This document shows positions 10,826 through 21,037 of a stretch of DNA of 64,000 nucleotides, one piece after another (the stretch's first letter is position 1; each line of letters opens with the position of its first letter). A program made the position numbers and the translations under genes. The stretch comes from Prorocentrum cordatum (lineage: Eukaryota > Sar > Dinophyceae > Prorocentrales > Prorocentraceae): the NCBI GenBank assembly GCA_963575745.1, contig CAUYUJ010017881.1:134606-198605 (forward strand), written 5' to 3'. The notes under the pieces are model-generated. The model was not told the DNA's origin, searched no databases, and saw only the letters and a list, made by a program, of their open reading frames with translations.

Positions 10826-13528
10826 ATGAGCGTTCCCGTCTGCGGCCTGCGCTCGCAGATGGCGGCGGCGCCGCCCGAGAGCAAACGGCAGGTGAGCTTC
10901 GCAACGGAGACGCATGGCTCGGAGGGCTCTCCGCCCAGCCGCGTCCACTCGTCTGACTCTGACCTCAATGACGATGTGGCAGCTGGCGCCTGCAACGGGC
11001 AGTCCTCGCGAGCGCGGCGCGATGCCATCGAGCGCATGAGCAGCGGCGGCAGCTACCCGGTGCAGGTCAAGAACACGTTCATAGAGCTCCTGGAGGAGGG
11101 CGAGGAGGAGGACCCCATGTCGCTCTCCCTGTGGCCGCGGAGCAAGACTGTGCCCACTGGCACGGTCGCCTGCGACCACCGTCGTGGGCTCAGCGACGCC
11201 AGCACCATCGCGAGCAGCGACGAGGTCTAGACCTCCCAGATGGTGTCCGAGTAGACAGGGTCGGAGGATCGCGCCGCATCGCCGATGCATCGCCGATGCG
11301 GCTCGATGTCGAGCCTGATTTTCCTCGCGCAGGCGTCGCCGATGCGTCGCCGACGTTGGCGATGCATCGGCGATGCGTTGGCGATGCGGCGCGATGTTCC
11401 GACCCCGTCTGCTCGGACCCCATCCGGGAGGTCTCTACGAGGACGGCCGCGCCCCGATCGCAGACGAGCCGGCAGGAGAGCACGCGCCGTGCGGAGGCTC
11501 GGAGGTGCGCCGCGAGCGCTTCGGCAGCGGCGGCGGCCACTCGGTGCAGGTCAAGAACACGTTCATAGAGCTTGAGGACGATGGTTCGGTACCAAGGCCG
11601 GGGAGCCTCGTGTACCCTCTCAGTTCTGTCGTCAGCGTCGGTTTGCGTCTGGGAGTCGATGAGGCAGCGCCGATTTGGCTTCGATTGGCGTCGATTCAGC
11701 GTCGAGTTAGCGTCGAGTTAGCGTCGACCAGCGTCGATTCGCGAGAGCCGGCAAGACGGTATGGGAGGCTTCCATGAGTTGCCACTGCAGAGCAGGATCG
11801 AACAAAAGCAAAACTGCACAGGCATTTCCGGAGCTCCATGCTGAGTTCTTGGATCGGCGCGGGGCGCCCCTGGCGGCGCCCCACGGGTGCCGCCCTGGGC
11901 GCGCTCCGAGGCAGGGGCCGCTCCGAGAAGTCCGCGCGGAGCTCCGACAGTTTCTGTCTGTGCCGTCTTCCTGGCATCGCTTGGGCGTGTGCATTTTTTT
12001 CTCGGCGGGAACCATCGAGGACCATCCTCGACCAAAGAGCAAAAAAAAAACAAAAAAAACGCACGAAACCGAAAACAAAAACACGGGAAATGGACGTCCG
12101 AGCGACGGCGAGCCTCTGTTTCATCTAGAGGAGGATCCCATCTCGCTCTCCCTGTGGCCGCGGAGCAAGACGGTGCCGCACGGCGAGCTCAGCCACGACC
12201 TCCTCGGCACTGGCGAGGAGGGTGCCGACGCGAGCAGCGACGGCGAGGGCGGTGCCGCCCCGACGGGGTACGAGGCGGCGGGAGAGCGACTGCGGTGTGG
12301 CAGCTCGGAGGGGCTTCTCGAGCGTTTCAACGGCGTCGGCAGCGTCTCGGTGCAGGTCAAGAACACCTTCATTGAGTTGGAGGAGGATGACGAGGAGGAG
12401 GATCCTATGTCGCTTGTCTCGCGAAGCAAGACGGCGCCGAGTGGCGCGCTCGGTTGCGACTCCCTCCTGAACCGCGACGGCGCAGGCTCCGACATGAGCA
12501 GCGACGAATATGGCGGCGGCCCGACCTTGGGCGAGTCGGTGGGAGGGCGAGTGCATTGCGGCAGTTCGGGTGAGCTCGTCACTCGTTTCAACAGCGTCGG
12601 CAGTGTCTCAGTGCAGGTCAAGAACACCTTCATAGAGTTGGAGGAGGATGGCGAGGAAGAAGATCTCATGTCGCTTGTCCCGCGGAGCAAGACGGTGCCG
12701 AATGGCGCGCTCAGTTGCGGCATCTTCCCGAGCCGCGACGGCGCGGGCTCCGAGTCATGCGGTGAGGACGGCGGCGTCCAGGGCGTGGACGAGCCGGCGG
12801 CAGGCTTGGCAGCGCAGCAACCGACGCTCTTCTGCAGCACGCCGACGCCTCGCTGGGAGGCAGCCTTGCCGACGCTTTGGCCGGCGGCGGCGGTGCACTC
12901 GGGCGCAGGGCTGACGTCTGGGCACGCGCCAGACACGGCGGAGGGTCCCAGGCGGCAGGAGCGTGAGGAGGGCCCCGCCAATGCCGAGGGAGTCGCCCGC
13001 AGCGCGGAAGCTGTCACTCGGAGCGAGGGTTGCGGCCCCAAAGACCCGAAGACGATGGGCGGGAGTCGGAGCCTGCAGCAGCAGACCCTGCAGTCCAGTG
13101 AGGTCGACGGCTTCTCGCGCGCGCAGTGGACCGTGGACGGGCGGAAACTGAGAGGCTCCGACAAGCGGCTGGTGTCGCCATCCTTCGACCTGGACCTCGG
13201 GCTCGGCGCAGGCCCCGTGGCGTTCGTCCTCGTGCTCTACCCCAAGAGCGCGACCTTCAAGGGCAGCTCGTCCTTCAAGGAGGCCGGAGGCCTCGGCCAC
13301 GTGCAGCTGAAGTGCGTCTCCGAGCTGGACGGCGACGCTGCAGCTGTGAAAGTCCGCCTCTCGGTCGGGCGGGGGCGAGCGCGGCAGCTCCGCGGCCCGT
13401 TCGTGCACAGCTTCGCGGCGAGCCCGCTGCTCGCGCTGCCGAAGGCTCAGGCGGAGTGGGACTTCGGTGCCGCTGTTGAGGGGCAGCCCGCGTCCCTCTT
13501 CGTGAGCGTGGACGTCGCTCTGGCTTGA
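10826..13528 (+). CDS. VKNTFIEL-repeat protein, tandem copy 1 (three exons)
   Basis: Exons 10826-11224, 11442-11583 and 12129-13528 join to 646 codons plus stop. The start was chosen because the frame and ATG are shared with copy 2. Four modules repeat: VQVKNTFIEL, an acidic stretch, then DPMSL or DPISL and RSKTVP or RSKTAP. A variable linker follows, and the last ~138 residues are a compact domain beginning near QWTVDGRKL and containing FVLVLYPKSATFKG and GGLGHVQLKC. I recognise the module and domain as types common in dinoflagellate proteins; no biochemical function is known to me. Exon 2 joins exon 3 inside a module, so splicing restores the repeat, which supports the intron. The first intron is absent from copy 2. 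Function unknown; a scaffold or regulatory role is only a guess. Confidence 0.8.
11225..11441 (+). mobile_element. Introner-like palindromic intron, present only in copy 1
   Basis: The frame stops at TAG just after this point unless 217 bp are removed between AG|GT (11224/11225) and AG|G (11441/11442), a phase-0 intron. Copy 2 reads straight through at the same codon (SSDE-DGRAP). The segment is a large inverted repeat: GACCTCCC, GTCCGAG, GGGTCGGA and ATCGCGCCGCATCGCC at the left recur as reverse complements at the right, in mirrored order over ~55 bp. ACGAGG flanks both sides (11220-11225 and 11437-11442), as expected of a target-site duplication that supplies the acceptor AG. A related element lies at 30091-30238. 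Confidence 0.8.
11584..12128 (+). other. Intron 2 of copy 1, enlarged by nested insertions
   Basis: The intron runs from GT at 11584 to AG at 12128 (545 bp). Its core (about 11820-11965) is shared with the 197-bp intron at the same place in copy 2 and is itself a foldback (TTCCGGAGCTCC against GGAGCTCCGACAG). Two extra pieces occur only here. The left part (about 11640-11790) is built of GCGTCGATT words and is related to 48165-48335. The right part (11974-12108) is a separate inverted-repeat element. Confidence 0.7.
11974..12108. mobile_element. Foldback element, family B copy 1
   Basis: The left end GCATCGCTTGGGCGTG mirrors the right end GACGTCCGAGCGACGGC. The centre is A-rich with GCACGAAACCGAAAACA. 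Other copies lie at 28793-28925 and 50693-50905. It sits inside intron 2 of copy 1 and is missing from copy 2, so insertion after duplication, or loss from copy 2, must be assumed. Confidence 0.65.
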
Positions 13529-14585
13529 GCCTTTCGACCCAGGGGACCAGAGCTGCCGCCGGCGCCCGTGCTCACGGCAGGTTGGTGTCGTGTCGACGCT
13601 ACGGCAACGCCCTTGGCTGTCGTTCTGGGTTGAAGGCCTCTGGAGGTCTGATGTCGACCAGTGTCAAATGATCTCTATTGTCCCCGATCGTTGAAAATTG
13701 ACGATCCACGCAGCGTCCGAAACCAATTCGCAAGTCGCCGCTACACAAACTTGCCGTGGCCGTGGTCAATTGTATGATTTTTGCCACCTCTCTTCGCGAA
13801 TTCGTTGGTCCGCGATCGACACAAGTTCAACCAGGCGGGCTCTGCATTGGTGGCATTCGCCCACGTTTGACACCAATTCAGGCAGGTGGGACAGCATTGC
13901 AAGCGAATTCGGCTCTGCTGCAGCAGCGGAGCATGACCCTCTGCACTGCTCAGCCGAAGCAGAGCAGTGTGTCCTGGCCTGTCTCTCGAATATCTGGACC
14001 GCAACGCTGGCGTTGGCGGTCGATTACAGTGTTAGTACGTACTCGTAGTTGAAGGTTCACGACGTCCTAAGCGACGCGCATACAGGGCCGATCACCTGCG
14101 TGCCTATCGATACGCTTGGGGCTCGTAACACAAGAGTTATGATACCTGTGCTCGACTCCGGCCTAAGCCCGGCATCCACGCTCTGTCTGAAGAGTAACGT
14201 TGTCCTCGCACCAGGGCGACAAAAACATGTGTGCTCCCCGCTTCGGCATCTGGGTGCAGCCCTCAGATTTCAGACGCCCGAGTGGCCCGCGAACCTTGCC
14301 GGAACGACGGGATCGTCGTGATGTCGAGCTGTAAGAGAGACGGGGGTCGATGCAAGCGGGGTCAGCCAGAGCGCCAGATCTTGCAGGATCTTGGAGCCAG
14401 GGGTGCATTGACCCGTGCTTGCGCGCAGGATCGCGCAAGATCCTGCAGAGCCTGATTGGCCCGGGCTTGCATTGACCCGGCTTAGTGCGTCCCCGATGAT
14501 GGAGGATTGGTGAAAGGGGGGTAATTGTTGCCGCGGGCCTCCCTACGCCGGTGGGTGGCGTCGAAATACTTTGTCAAGAAAGCCC
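13529..14585 (+). repeat. Duplicated downstream block, copy 1
   Basis: 3' UTR and intergenic DNA, nearly identical to 21038-22088. It holds a 116-codon frame (13698-14048) that stays open in both copies. The whole block is so similar that this is weak evidence for a gene. GATCTTGCAGGATC and TTGACCCGG hairpin words lie near 14350-14480. The last ~45 bp are the 3' end of the minus-strand helicase; homology with copy 2 ends there. Confidence 0.75.
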
Positions 14586-16000
14586 TCGTGCGGTCGATGG
14601 TGACGCCCTTGCGCAGCGTCTGGCCCTGCGACAGCGTGGAGGTGAGCTCGGACGCGTGCGTCAAAGTGAACCCCGAACGGCGCACGACGTGCAGCCCCGA
14701 GCTTTGCCATGTGAGCTCCTGCTCGCTGGGCCTGAACATCAGCAAGCTCCGCGCCCGCGCCTCGGCCTGGCCGTCGTCGCCAGCGCCTTTGGCGCCCTGT
14801 CGCAACAGCTCGGTGACCTCGTGGTAGATCGGAGACTCCTTGAAGCCGTGCACCTGCAGCCAGATTCCTTGCAGTACGTAGCGGGGGCCCTGGCGCGCAT
14901 TCCTCGTACTCGTGCTCGCCGGCGGGGTGAAACTCAAAGGACACGATGGTGGCCCTTTGCTCTTGCACGAACCCCAAGTTTTTCCTCAGCTCCTCCTGCA
15001 CGGCCGAGAACCGAACCTCTGTGCCAACGTGTGCCAGTAACGCACCGTGGATAACCCCCGTTGTGTGCATGTCCGGGACGTTCAGGAGGCGCCGGTCCGC
15101 GTCTGGGTCGCCTCGTATCGCGCTGCACTCGTCTACGGCCTGCAGAAAAACAAGGGCCGCGCCCAGACGCCGCGCGTCGCGACGAGCGCGCGTGTCCGCC
15201 TGAGCGTCTCCCAGTAGACGCCCATGCCGTAGCCGAGCCGAAAGTTCTCGTGCTTGCGCCGAGGGTCCAGGACGTTGTGGTTAACCGAGGCTACCGCCTG
15301 CTCCAAGGCAGACCTGATCTCTGGTGGGAAGGCCGTGCCCTCGCGCGTGCAGCCCAAGAACGCGATCAGAGGGCCCCCAGGCTCAAGGCGGCTCGTGCCC
15401 TCCAGTTCGAAGGCTCAGGGGAATTGAGAGAAGACCCTGATGGCGTGCTGAATATCCACCGTCGACGGCTTCGCGTATTTGTGCGACCCGTCGTCCAGGA
15501 GTTCGCTCACGTCCGTCAGGAGGCCGATGCTGCTAGTGGGCTTCGGCTGCAGGAAATCGCCGAGGTGCAACGCGATGGGGACGCGCCCGAAGTGGTGATG
15601 CGGCTTCTTGTAGGTGGACTCCTGCACGTCGTGCGTGTCACTGCGCGAAGGTCCAGTGCGTCGTACAGAGCTGCCGCCACCATGCTCACATCTTCGATGA
15701 CAGGAGCACGAACGTGCTCCCACAACCGCTTCAACATCTTCTCCACGCCCCCCAGCCTCATTTTCGCGTTGATGTACATCTGGCCTCGCAGGGCACAGGC
15801 GTTGTGCAACGTTCTGGCTTTCACAGTCTCCGTGGAGATGGTCTTTGCTTACGCATTCGAGGAGGCCACAACCATCATGGCGCCCTTGTCCAGCGCCCCC
15901 GAGGGCCACACATACTCTACCAGTGGGAAAGCGATTTTCTGCACCACGCGAGTCTCCCCCGAGACGCCCTGGTCAACCAGTAGCAAGTGCTTCACTCTTT
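14540..16000 (-). pseudogene. PIF1-type DNA helicase, decayed
   Basis: Read on the minus strand, conserved PIF1/RecD-type helicase motifs appear in order but in different frames. A Walker A-like LLVDQGVSGETR lies at about 15915-15990, with Glu where the Lys of GKT is expected. A DEXX-like VIEDVSM lies at about 15700. The motif III stretch GRVPIALHLGDFLQ lies at about 15560. GFTLTHA and QGQTLRKGVTID lie at about 14590-14660. In-frame stops near 15848 and 15416, and frame changes near 15640, 15130 and 14900, interrupt the protein. Some of these could be introns, but the lost Lys argues for an inactive copy. PIF1-like genes are abundant in dinoflagellates and occur in Helitrons; no Rep domain was seen. 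Only its last ~45 bp reappear beside gene copy 2. Confidence 0.7.
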
Positions 16001-16129
16001 CCCAACCATCCTGTGGTGTTGGGTCCTCGTTTTGAAGGGACGGTCCCCGCGTTCTCCTCCTTCCTCCTCTCTCCCTCCTCCCTCCTCCCCCTCCCCCTCC
16101 TCCCTGCTTTTCCACCCACCCAATACAGC

Positions 16130-16945
16130 GCTTCGTGGCTCCATAGGGAACTCCACCGAATGCCCCAGTGGCAGGGCTCGCATGGCGGCCCCGCTCTATT
16201 TTGGCGCACCCCTCGCACGGTTCGTGGCCCCATAGGGAGCTCCACCAGAGGCCCCGGTGCCAGGGTTCGCACGGCGGCCCCGCCCCACTTTGGCGCACCC
16301 CTCACACGTTTCGTGGCCCGATACGGAGCTCCACCCACTGCCCCAATGACAAAGCTCGCATGGCGGCCCCGCATTTTGGCGCACCCCTCACACGGCCCGT
16401 GGCCCCATAGGGAGGTCCACCCAAACCCGTCGCGGCAGGGTTCGCATGGCGGTCCCGTTCTATTTTGGCGCACCCCTCACACGGTTCGTGGCCCCATAGA
16501 GAACTCCACCGAAGGCCCGCCCCAGTGGCAGGATTCGCATGGCGGCCCCGCGCCATTTTGGCGCATCCCTCACACGTTTCGTGGTCCCATGGGGAGTTCA
16601 ACCGAAGGCCCCAGCGGCAGGGTTCGCATGGCGGCCCCGCCCCATTTCGGCGCACCCCTCACACGGCTCGTGGCCCCACAGGGAGCTCCACCGAAGACAC
16701 CAATGGCAGGGTTCGTATGGCGGCCCCGCCCCACTTCGGCGCACCCCTCACACGGCTCGTGGCCCCACAGGGAGCTCGACCGAAGGCCCCAGTGGCAGGG
16801 TTCGCACGGCGGCCCCGCCCCATTGTGGCGCATCCCTCACACGGTCCGTGGCCCCATAGGGAGCTCCACCCAAACCCCCAGTGGCAGGGTTCGCATGGCG
16901 GCCCCGCTCTATTGTGGCGCACCCCTCACACGATTCGTAGCCCCA
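16130..16945. repeat. 89-bp tandem repeat (about nine units)
   Basis: TTGGCGCACCCCTCACACGG recurs at 16201, 16289, 16376, 16465, 16558 and onwards at 87-93 bp spacing, mostly 89. Each unit also has CCCCATAGGGAGCTCCACC and GGCAGGGTTCGCATGGCGG. The period is not a multiple of three, so the long open frame across it cycles through three frames and is not a gene. Confidence 0.9.
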
Positions 16946-16984
16946 TTTGGAATGCCCTTTGTTTCGTCCCACCTGCCCTGCGGT

Positions 16985-18295
16985 TCTCACACTTGCGTAT
17001 GGTTGGGTCCTTCGCCAGGGTATGTTTTCACTCCAGGGCATCAGGCGCGAGGCCCACAAGTAACGACAGTTACAGGATGTTGGTGGCCTGTTCAGATTGC
17101 CAGCATGAAGTGCGGGCCCTATAGGGAGGGGGCTCTCGCCCGAGACTTCCTCGCAAGTCACTCGCAATCGAAGCTCCCGCCTGATGCTTCTTCAAACTGC
17201 AGGCATGAGGGCCACAAAGTCACGACGGTTACAGGATGGTGATGACCCGCTCGGGTTACCAACGTGAAGCGCGGGCTCCATAGGGAGGGGGCTCCCGCCT
17301 GAGACTTCTTCGCAGTTCTCTCACAAACGAGGCTCACGCTTTTGAGGCTTCTTCAAGTCTGCAGGCGCGAGGGGCGCAAAGTGACGCTGCAGTTACAGGA
17401 TTGGGGCGACCCGCTCGGACTACCAACATGAAATTCGGGCCCCATAGGGAGGGGGCTCCCGCATAAGATTTCTTCACAACTCACTCGCACGCGAAGCTCC
17501 CCCCAGAGGCCTATTCAAAAATCAGGCGTGCGGGGCCCAAAAGTGACTACAGCTATAGGAGTTGGATGACCTGGTCGGATTGCCAGCATGAAGTGCGACC
17601 CCCCCCCCATAGGGAGGGGGGCTCCCGCCTGAGATTGTCTTGCAATTCACCCGCAAACGGACGCATGAGGCTTCTTCAAGATTCAGGCGCGAGGGTTTCA
17701 AAAGTGAAGGCATTTGTATGATTTGGATGACCCGCGCGGATTACCAATATGACACGTGGGCCCTATAGGGAGGGGGCTCCCGCCTGAGATTTTTTCGCAG
17801 GTCGCTCGCGAACGAGGCTCCCGCCCGAGGTTTCTTCGACATCCAGGCGCGAGGAGCCCAAACGCGACGACATGTACAGGACTTGGATGACCCGTTCGGA
17901 CTGCCAATATGAAGCGCGGCCCCATTGTGAGGGGGCTCCCGCCTAAGACTTCCTCGCAATTCACTAGCAAACGAGGCTCCCGCCTGAGGCTTCTTCAATC
18001 TTCAGGCGTGAGGGGCTCAAAAGTGACGACAGTTACAAGATTTGGATGACCCGCTCGGGTTACCAACATGAAGCGCGGGCCTCATAGGGAGGGGGGTCCC
18101 GCCTGAGACGTCCTGACAATTCAGTCACTGACGAGGCTCCCGCGTGAGGCTTCTACAAGATTCTGGCGCGAAGGGCCCAACAGTGACGACAGCTGTAGGA
18201 TTTGGATGACCCGCTCGGATGACCAACATGAAGTGCGGCCCCCATCGTGAGGGGGCTCCCGCCTGAGACTTCCTCGCAATTCGCTCACAGACGAG
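16985..18295. repeat. 160-bp tandem repeat (about eight units)
   Basis: ACGACAGTTACAGGAT-type phrases occur at 17068, 17227, 17391, 17551, 17711, 17871, 18031 and 18191, almost exactly 160 bp apart. Each is followed by GGATGACCCGCTCGG and AGGGAGGGGGCTCCCGCC. It abuts the 89-bp array on the left and ends abruptly at a GAT microsatellite on the right. Confidence 0.9.
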
Positions 18296-18304
18296 GCGAC
18301 TCTA

Positions 18305-18640
18305 GGTCGATTATCATGATGGGATAGCGATCATGAAGACGATGGTGGTGTGCGCTGCTGATGGCCGATGATCATGATGGGAGCATGACATGATGATGGC
18401 TGAGTGATGAGTGAACGTGAGTGAGTGAGAGTAAGAGTGGATGACGATGAGGGTTGATGATGTTGATGGGATGATGGTAGTGATGATGTTGATGATGATG
18501 GTGATGATGATGATGGTGACTGTGATGATGATGATTGATGGTGATGATGGTGATGATGGTGATGATGGTGATGCTGATGGTGATGATGATGATGATGATG
18601 CTGTTGATGATGATGATGATGATGATGATGATGCTGACAA
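18305..18640. repeat. GATGGT/GAT microsatellite
   Basis: GATGATGGTGAT steps with occasional GCTGAT. It lies immediately upstream of the leader of gene copy 2 and replaces the unique DNA found upstream of copy 1. Confidence 0.9.
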
Positions 18641-18917
18641 GGACAAAAGGAGAGTGTGAGAAGAGGACAGGGTGTGGGTGAACCCCACTTAGGATGAGTG
18701 GAAACAATGCCCTCGCCATCAGTTCTGCGCGCTCGTTCCTGGCCCAGGGGCCGCCGCCGTCGCACCGTGTGCCTCCCGCCCGGGGTGGAGGGCGGCCTCG
18801 CAAAGGCTTGCCGAGTGCTCGGTTTCGGCCGTCTTCCCCAGCTCTTTCGGCACGAGCTGCCTTGTCCTAAGCGACCAGGTGCAGTGCCCGAGCAAACACC
18901 CACAGCGAGATCTCAGG

Positions 18918-21037
18918 ATGAGCGTTCCCGTCTGCGGCCTGCGCTCGCAGGTGGCGGCGGCGCGGCCCGAGAGCAAACGGCAGGTGGGCTTCGCAACGGA
19001 GACACACGGCTCGGAGGGCTCTCCGCCCAGCCGCGTCCACTCGTCTGACTCTGACCTCAATGACGATGTGGCAGCTGGCGCCTGCAACGGGCAGTCCTCG
19101 CGAGCGCGGCGCGATGCCATGGAGCACATGAGCAGCGGCGGCAGCTACCCGGTGCAGGTCAAGAACACGTTCATAGAGCTCCTGGAGGAGGGCGAGGAGG
19201 AGGACCCCATGTCGCTCTCCCTGTGGCCGCGGAGCAAGACTGTGCCCACTGGCACGGTCGCCTGCGACCACCGTCGTGGGCTCAGCGACGCCAGCACCAT
19301 CGCGAGCAGCGACGAGGACGGCCGCGCCCCGACCGCAGACGATCCGGCGTGCGGCGGCTCGGAGGTGCGCCGCGACTGCTTCGGCAGCGGCGGCGGCCAC
19401 TCGGTGCAGGTCAAGAACACGTTCATAGAGCTTGAGGACGTTGGCGAGGAGGATCGAAGAATAAACAGCTGCGTAAACATTCTTGGAGCTCCGCGCTGAT
19501 TTCTTGGATCGGCGCTGGGCCCCCCTGGCGGCGCCCCGGGCGCCGCCCCTGGCGCGCTCCGCGCCAGGGAGAGGTGTCCACCGCCGATCTGTGAAGCCCG
19601 CGCGGAGTTCGGACAGCTTCTGGCTATGCCGTCTTTGCTCCTCGTCAGGAGGATCCCATCTCGCTCTCCCTGTGGCCGCGGAGCAAGACCGTGCCGCACG
19701 GCGAGCTCAGCCGCGACCTCCTCGGCACCAGCGAGGAGGGTGCCGACGCGAGCAGCGACGGCGAGGGCGGTGCCGCCCCGACGGGGTACGAGGCGGCGGG
19801 AGAGCGACTGCGGTGTGGCAGCTCGGAGGGGCTTCTCGAGCGTTTCAACGGCGTCGGCAGCGTCTCGGTGCAGGTCAAGAACACCTTCATTGAGTTGGAG
19901 GAGGATGACGAGGAGGAGGATCCTATGTCGCTTGTCTCGCGAAGCAAGACGGCGCCGAGTGGCGCGCTCGGTTGCGACTCCCTCCTGAACCGCGACGGCG
20001 CAGGCTCCGACATGAGCAGCGACGAGGACGGCGGCGGCCCGACCTTTGGCGAGTCGGTGGGAGGGCGAGTGCATTGCGGCAGTTCGGGTGAGCTCGTCAG
20101 CCGTTTCAACAGCGTCGGCAGTGTCTCAGTGCAGGTCAAGAACACCTTCATAGAGTTGGAGGAGGATGGCGAGGAAGAAGATCCCATGTCGCTTGTCCCG
20201 CGGAGCAAGACGGTGCCGAATGGCGCGCTCAGCTGCGGCATCCTCCCGAGCCGCGACGGCGCGGGCTCCGAGTCATGCGGTGAGGACGGCGGCGTCCAGG
20301 GCGTAGACGAGCCGGCGGCAGGCTTGGCAGCGCAGCAAGCGACGCTCTTCTGCAGCACGCCGACGCCTCGCTGGGAGGCAGCCTTGCCGACGCTTTGGCC
20401 GGCGGCGGCGGTGCACTCGGGCGCAGGGCTGGCGTTTGGGCACGCGCCAGACACGGCGGAGGGTCCCAGGCGGCAGGAGCGTGAGGAGGGCCCCGCCAGT
20501 GCCGCCCGCAGCGCGGAAGCTGTCACTCGGAGCGAGGGTGGCGGCCCCAAAGACCCGAAGACGACGGGCGGGAGTCGGAGCCTGCAGCAGCAGACCCTGC
20601 AGTCCAGTGAGGTCGACGGCTTCTCGCGCGCGCAGTGGACCGTGGACGGGCGGAAACTGAGAGGCTCCGACAAGCGGCTGGTGTCGCCCTCCTTCGACCT
20701 GGACCTCGGGCTCGGCGCAGGCCCCGTGGCGTTCGTCCTCGTGCTCTACCCCAAGAGCGCGACCTTCAAGGGCAGCTCGTCCTTCAAGGAGGCCGGAGGC
20801 CTCGGCCACGTGCAGCTGAAGTGCGTCTCCGAGCTGGACGGCGACGCTGCAGCTGTGAAAGTCCGCCTCTCGGTCGGGCGGGGGCGAGCGCGGCAGCTCC
20901 GCGGCCCGTTCGTGCACAGCTTCGCGGCGAGCCCGCTGCTCGCGCTGCCGAAGGCTCAGGCGGAGTGGGACTTCGGTGCAGCTGTTGAGGGGCAGCCCGC
21001 GTCCCTCTTCGTGAGCGTGGACGTCGCTCTGGCTTGA
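18918..21037 (+). CDS. VKNTFIEL-repeat protein, tandem copy 2 (two exons)
   Basis: Exons 18918-19451 and 19649-21037 join to 640 codons plus stop. VQVKNTFIEL modules start near residues 79, 162, 251 and 339. Each is followed by an acidic run and DPMSL or DPISL...RSKT. The C-terminal domain spans about residues 503-640 and ends in a short SLFVSVDVALA tail. Exon 1 reads ELEDVGEE and exon 2 begins EDPISLSL, so the join rebuilds a complete second module. The protein is nearly identical to copy 1 but lacks its first intron and a few residues. The same-direction tandem arrangement fits dinoflagellate gene arrays. The duplicated leader (from 18704) suggests each copy has its own trans-splice site. 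Biochemical role unknown. Confidence 0.85.
19452..19648 (+). other. Short intron of copy 2 with GA-AG ends and direct repeats
   Basis: Removing about 197-200 bp is required to keep the frame and rebuild the module. No GT is available at the left boundary; the best fit is GA...AG. AGGAGGATC occurs at both edges (19447-19455 and 19647-19655), exactly 200 bp apart, so the splice point is ambiguous within the repeat. The interior folds back on itself (GGAGCTCCGCG against CGCGGAGTTC). Both traits are those expected of an introner insertion. Confidence 0.65.

Noticed and set aside
12121-13164. 347-codon minus-strand frame, and its partner 19645-20673
   Set aside because: Antisense to the VKNTFIEL gene; open because of the codon bias of the real gene.
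13698-14048. 116-codon frame conserved in both duplicated blocks (also 21207-21557)
   Set aside because: The whole block is nearly identical in both copies, so an open frame is not evidence of selection. No motif or splice signals support it.
15845-17242. 465-codon plus-strand frame
   Set aside because: It is the 89-bp tandem repeat read through successive frames, and at its left it opposes the helicase motifs on the minus strand.
18331-18903. 190-codon minus-strand His-rich frame
   Set aside because: GAT/GGT microsatellite read as CAC/CAT codons plus antisense leader sequence.
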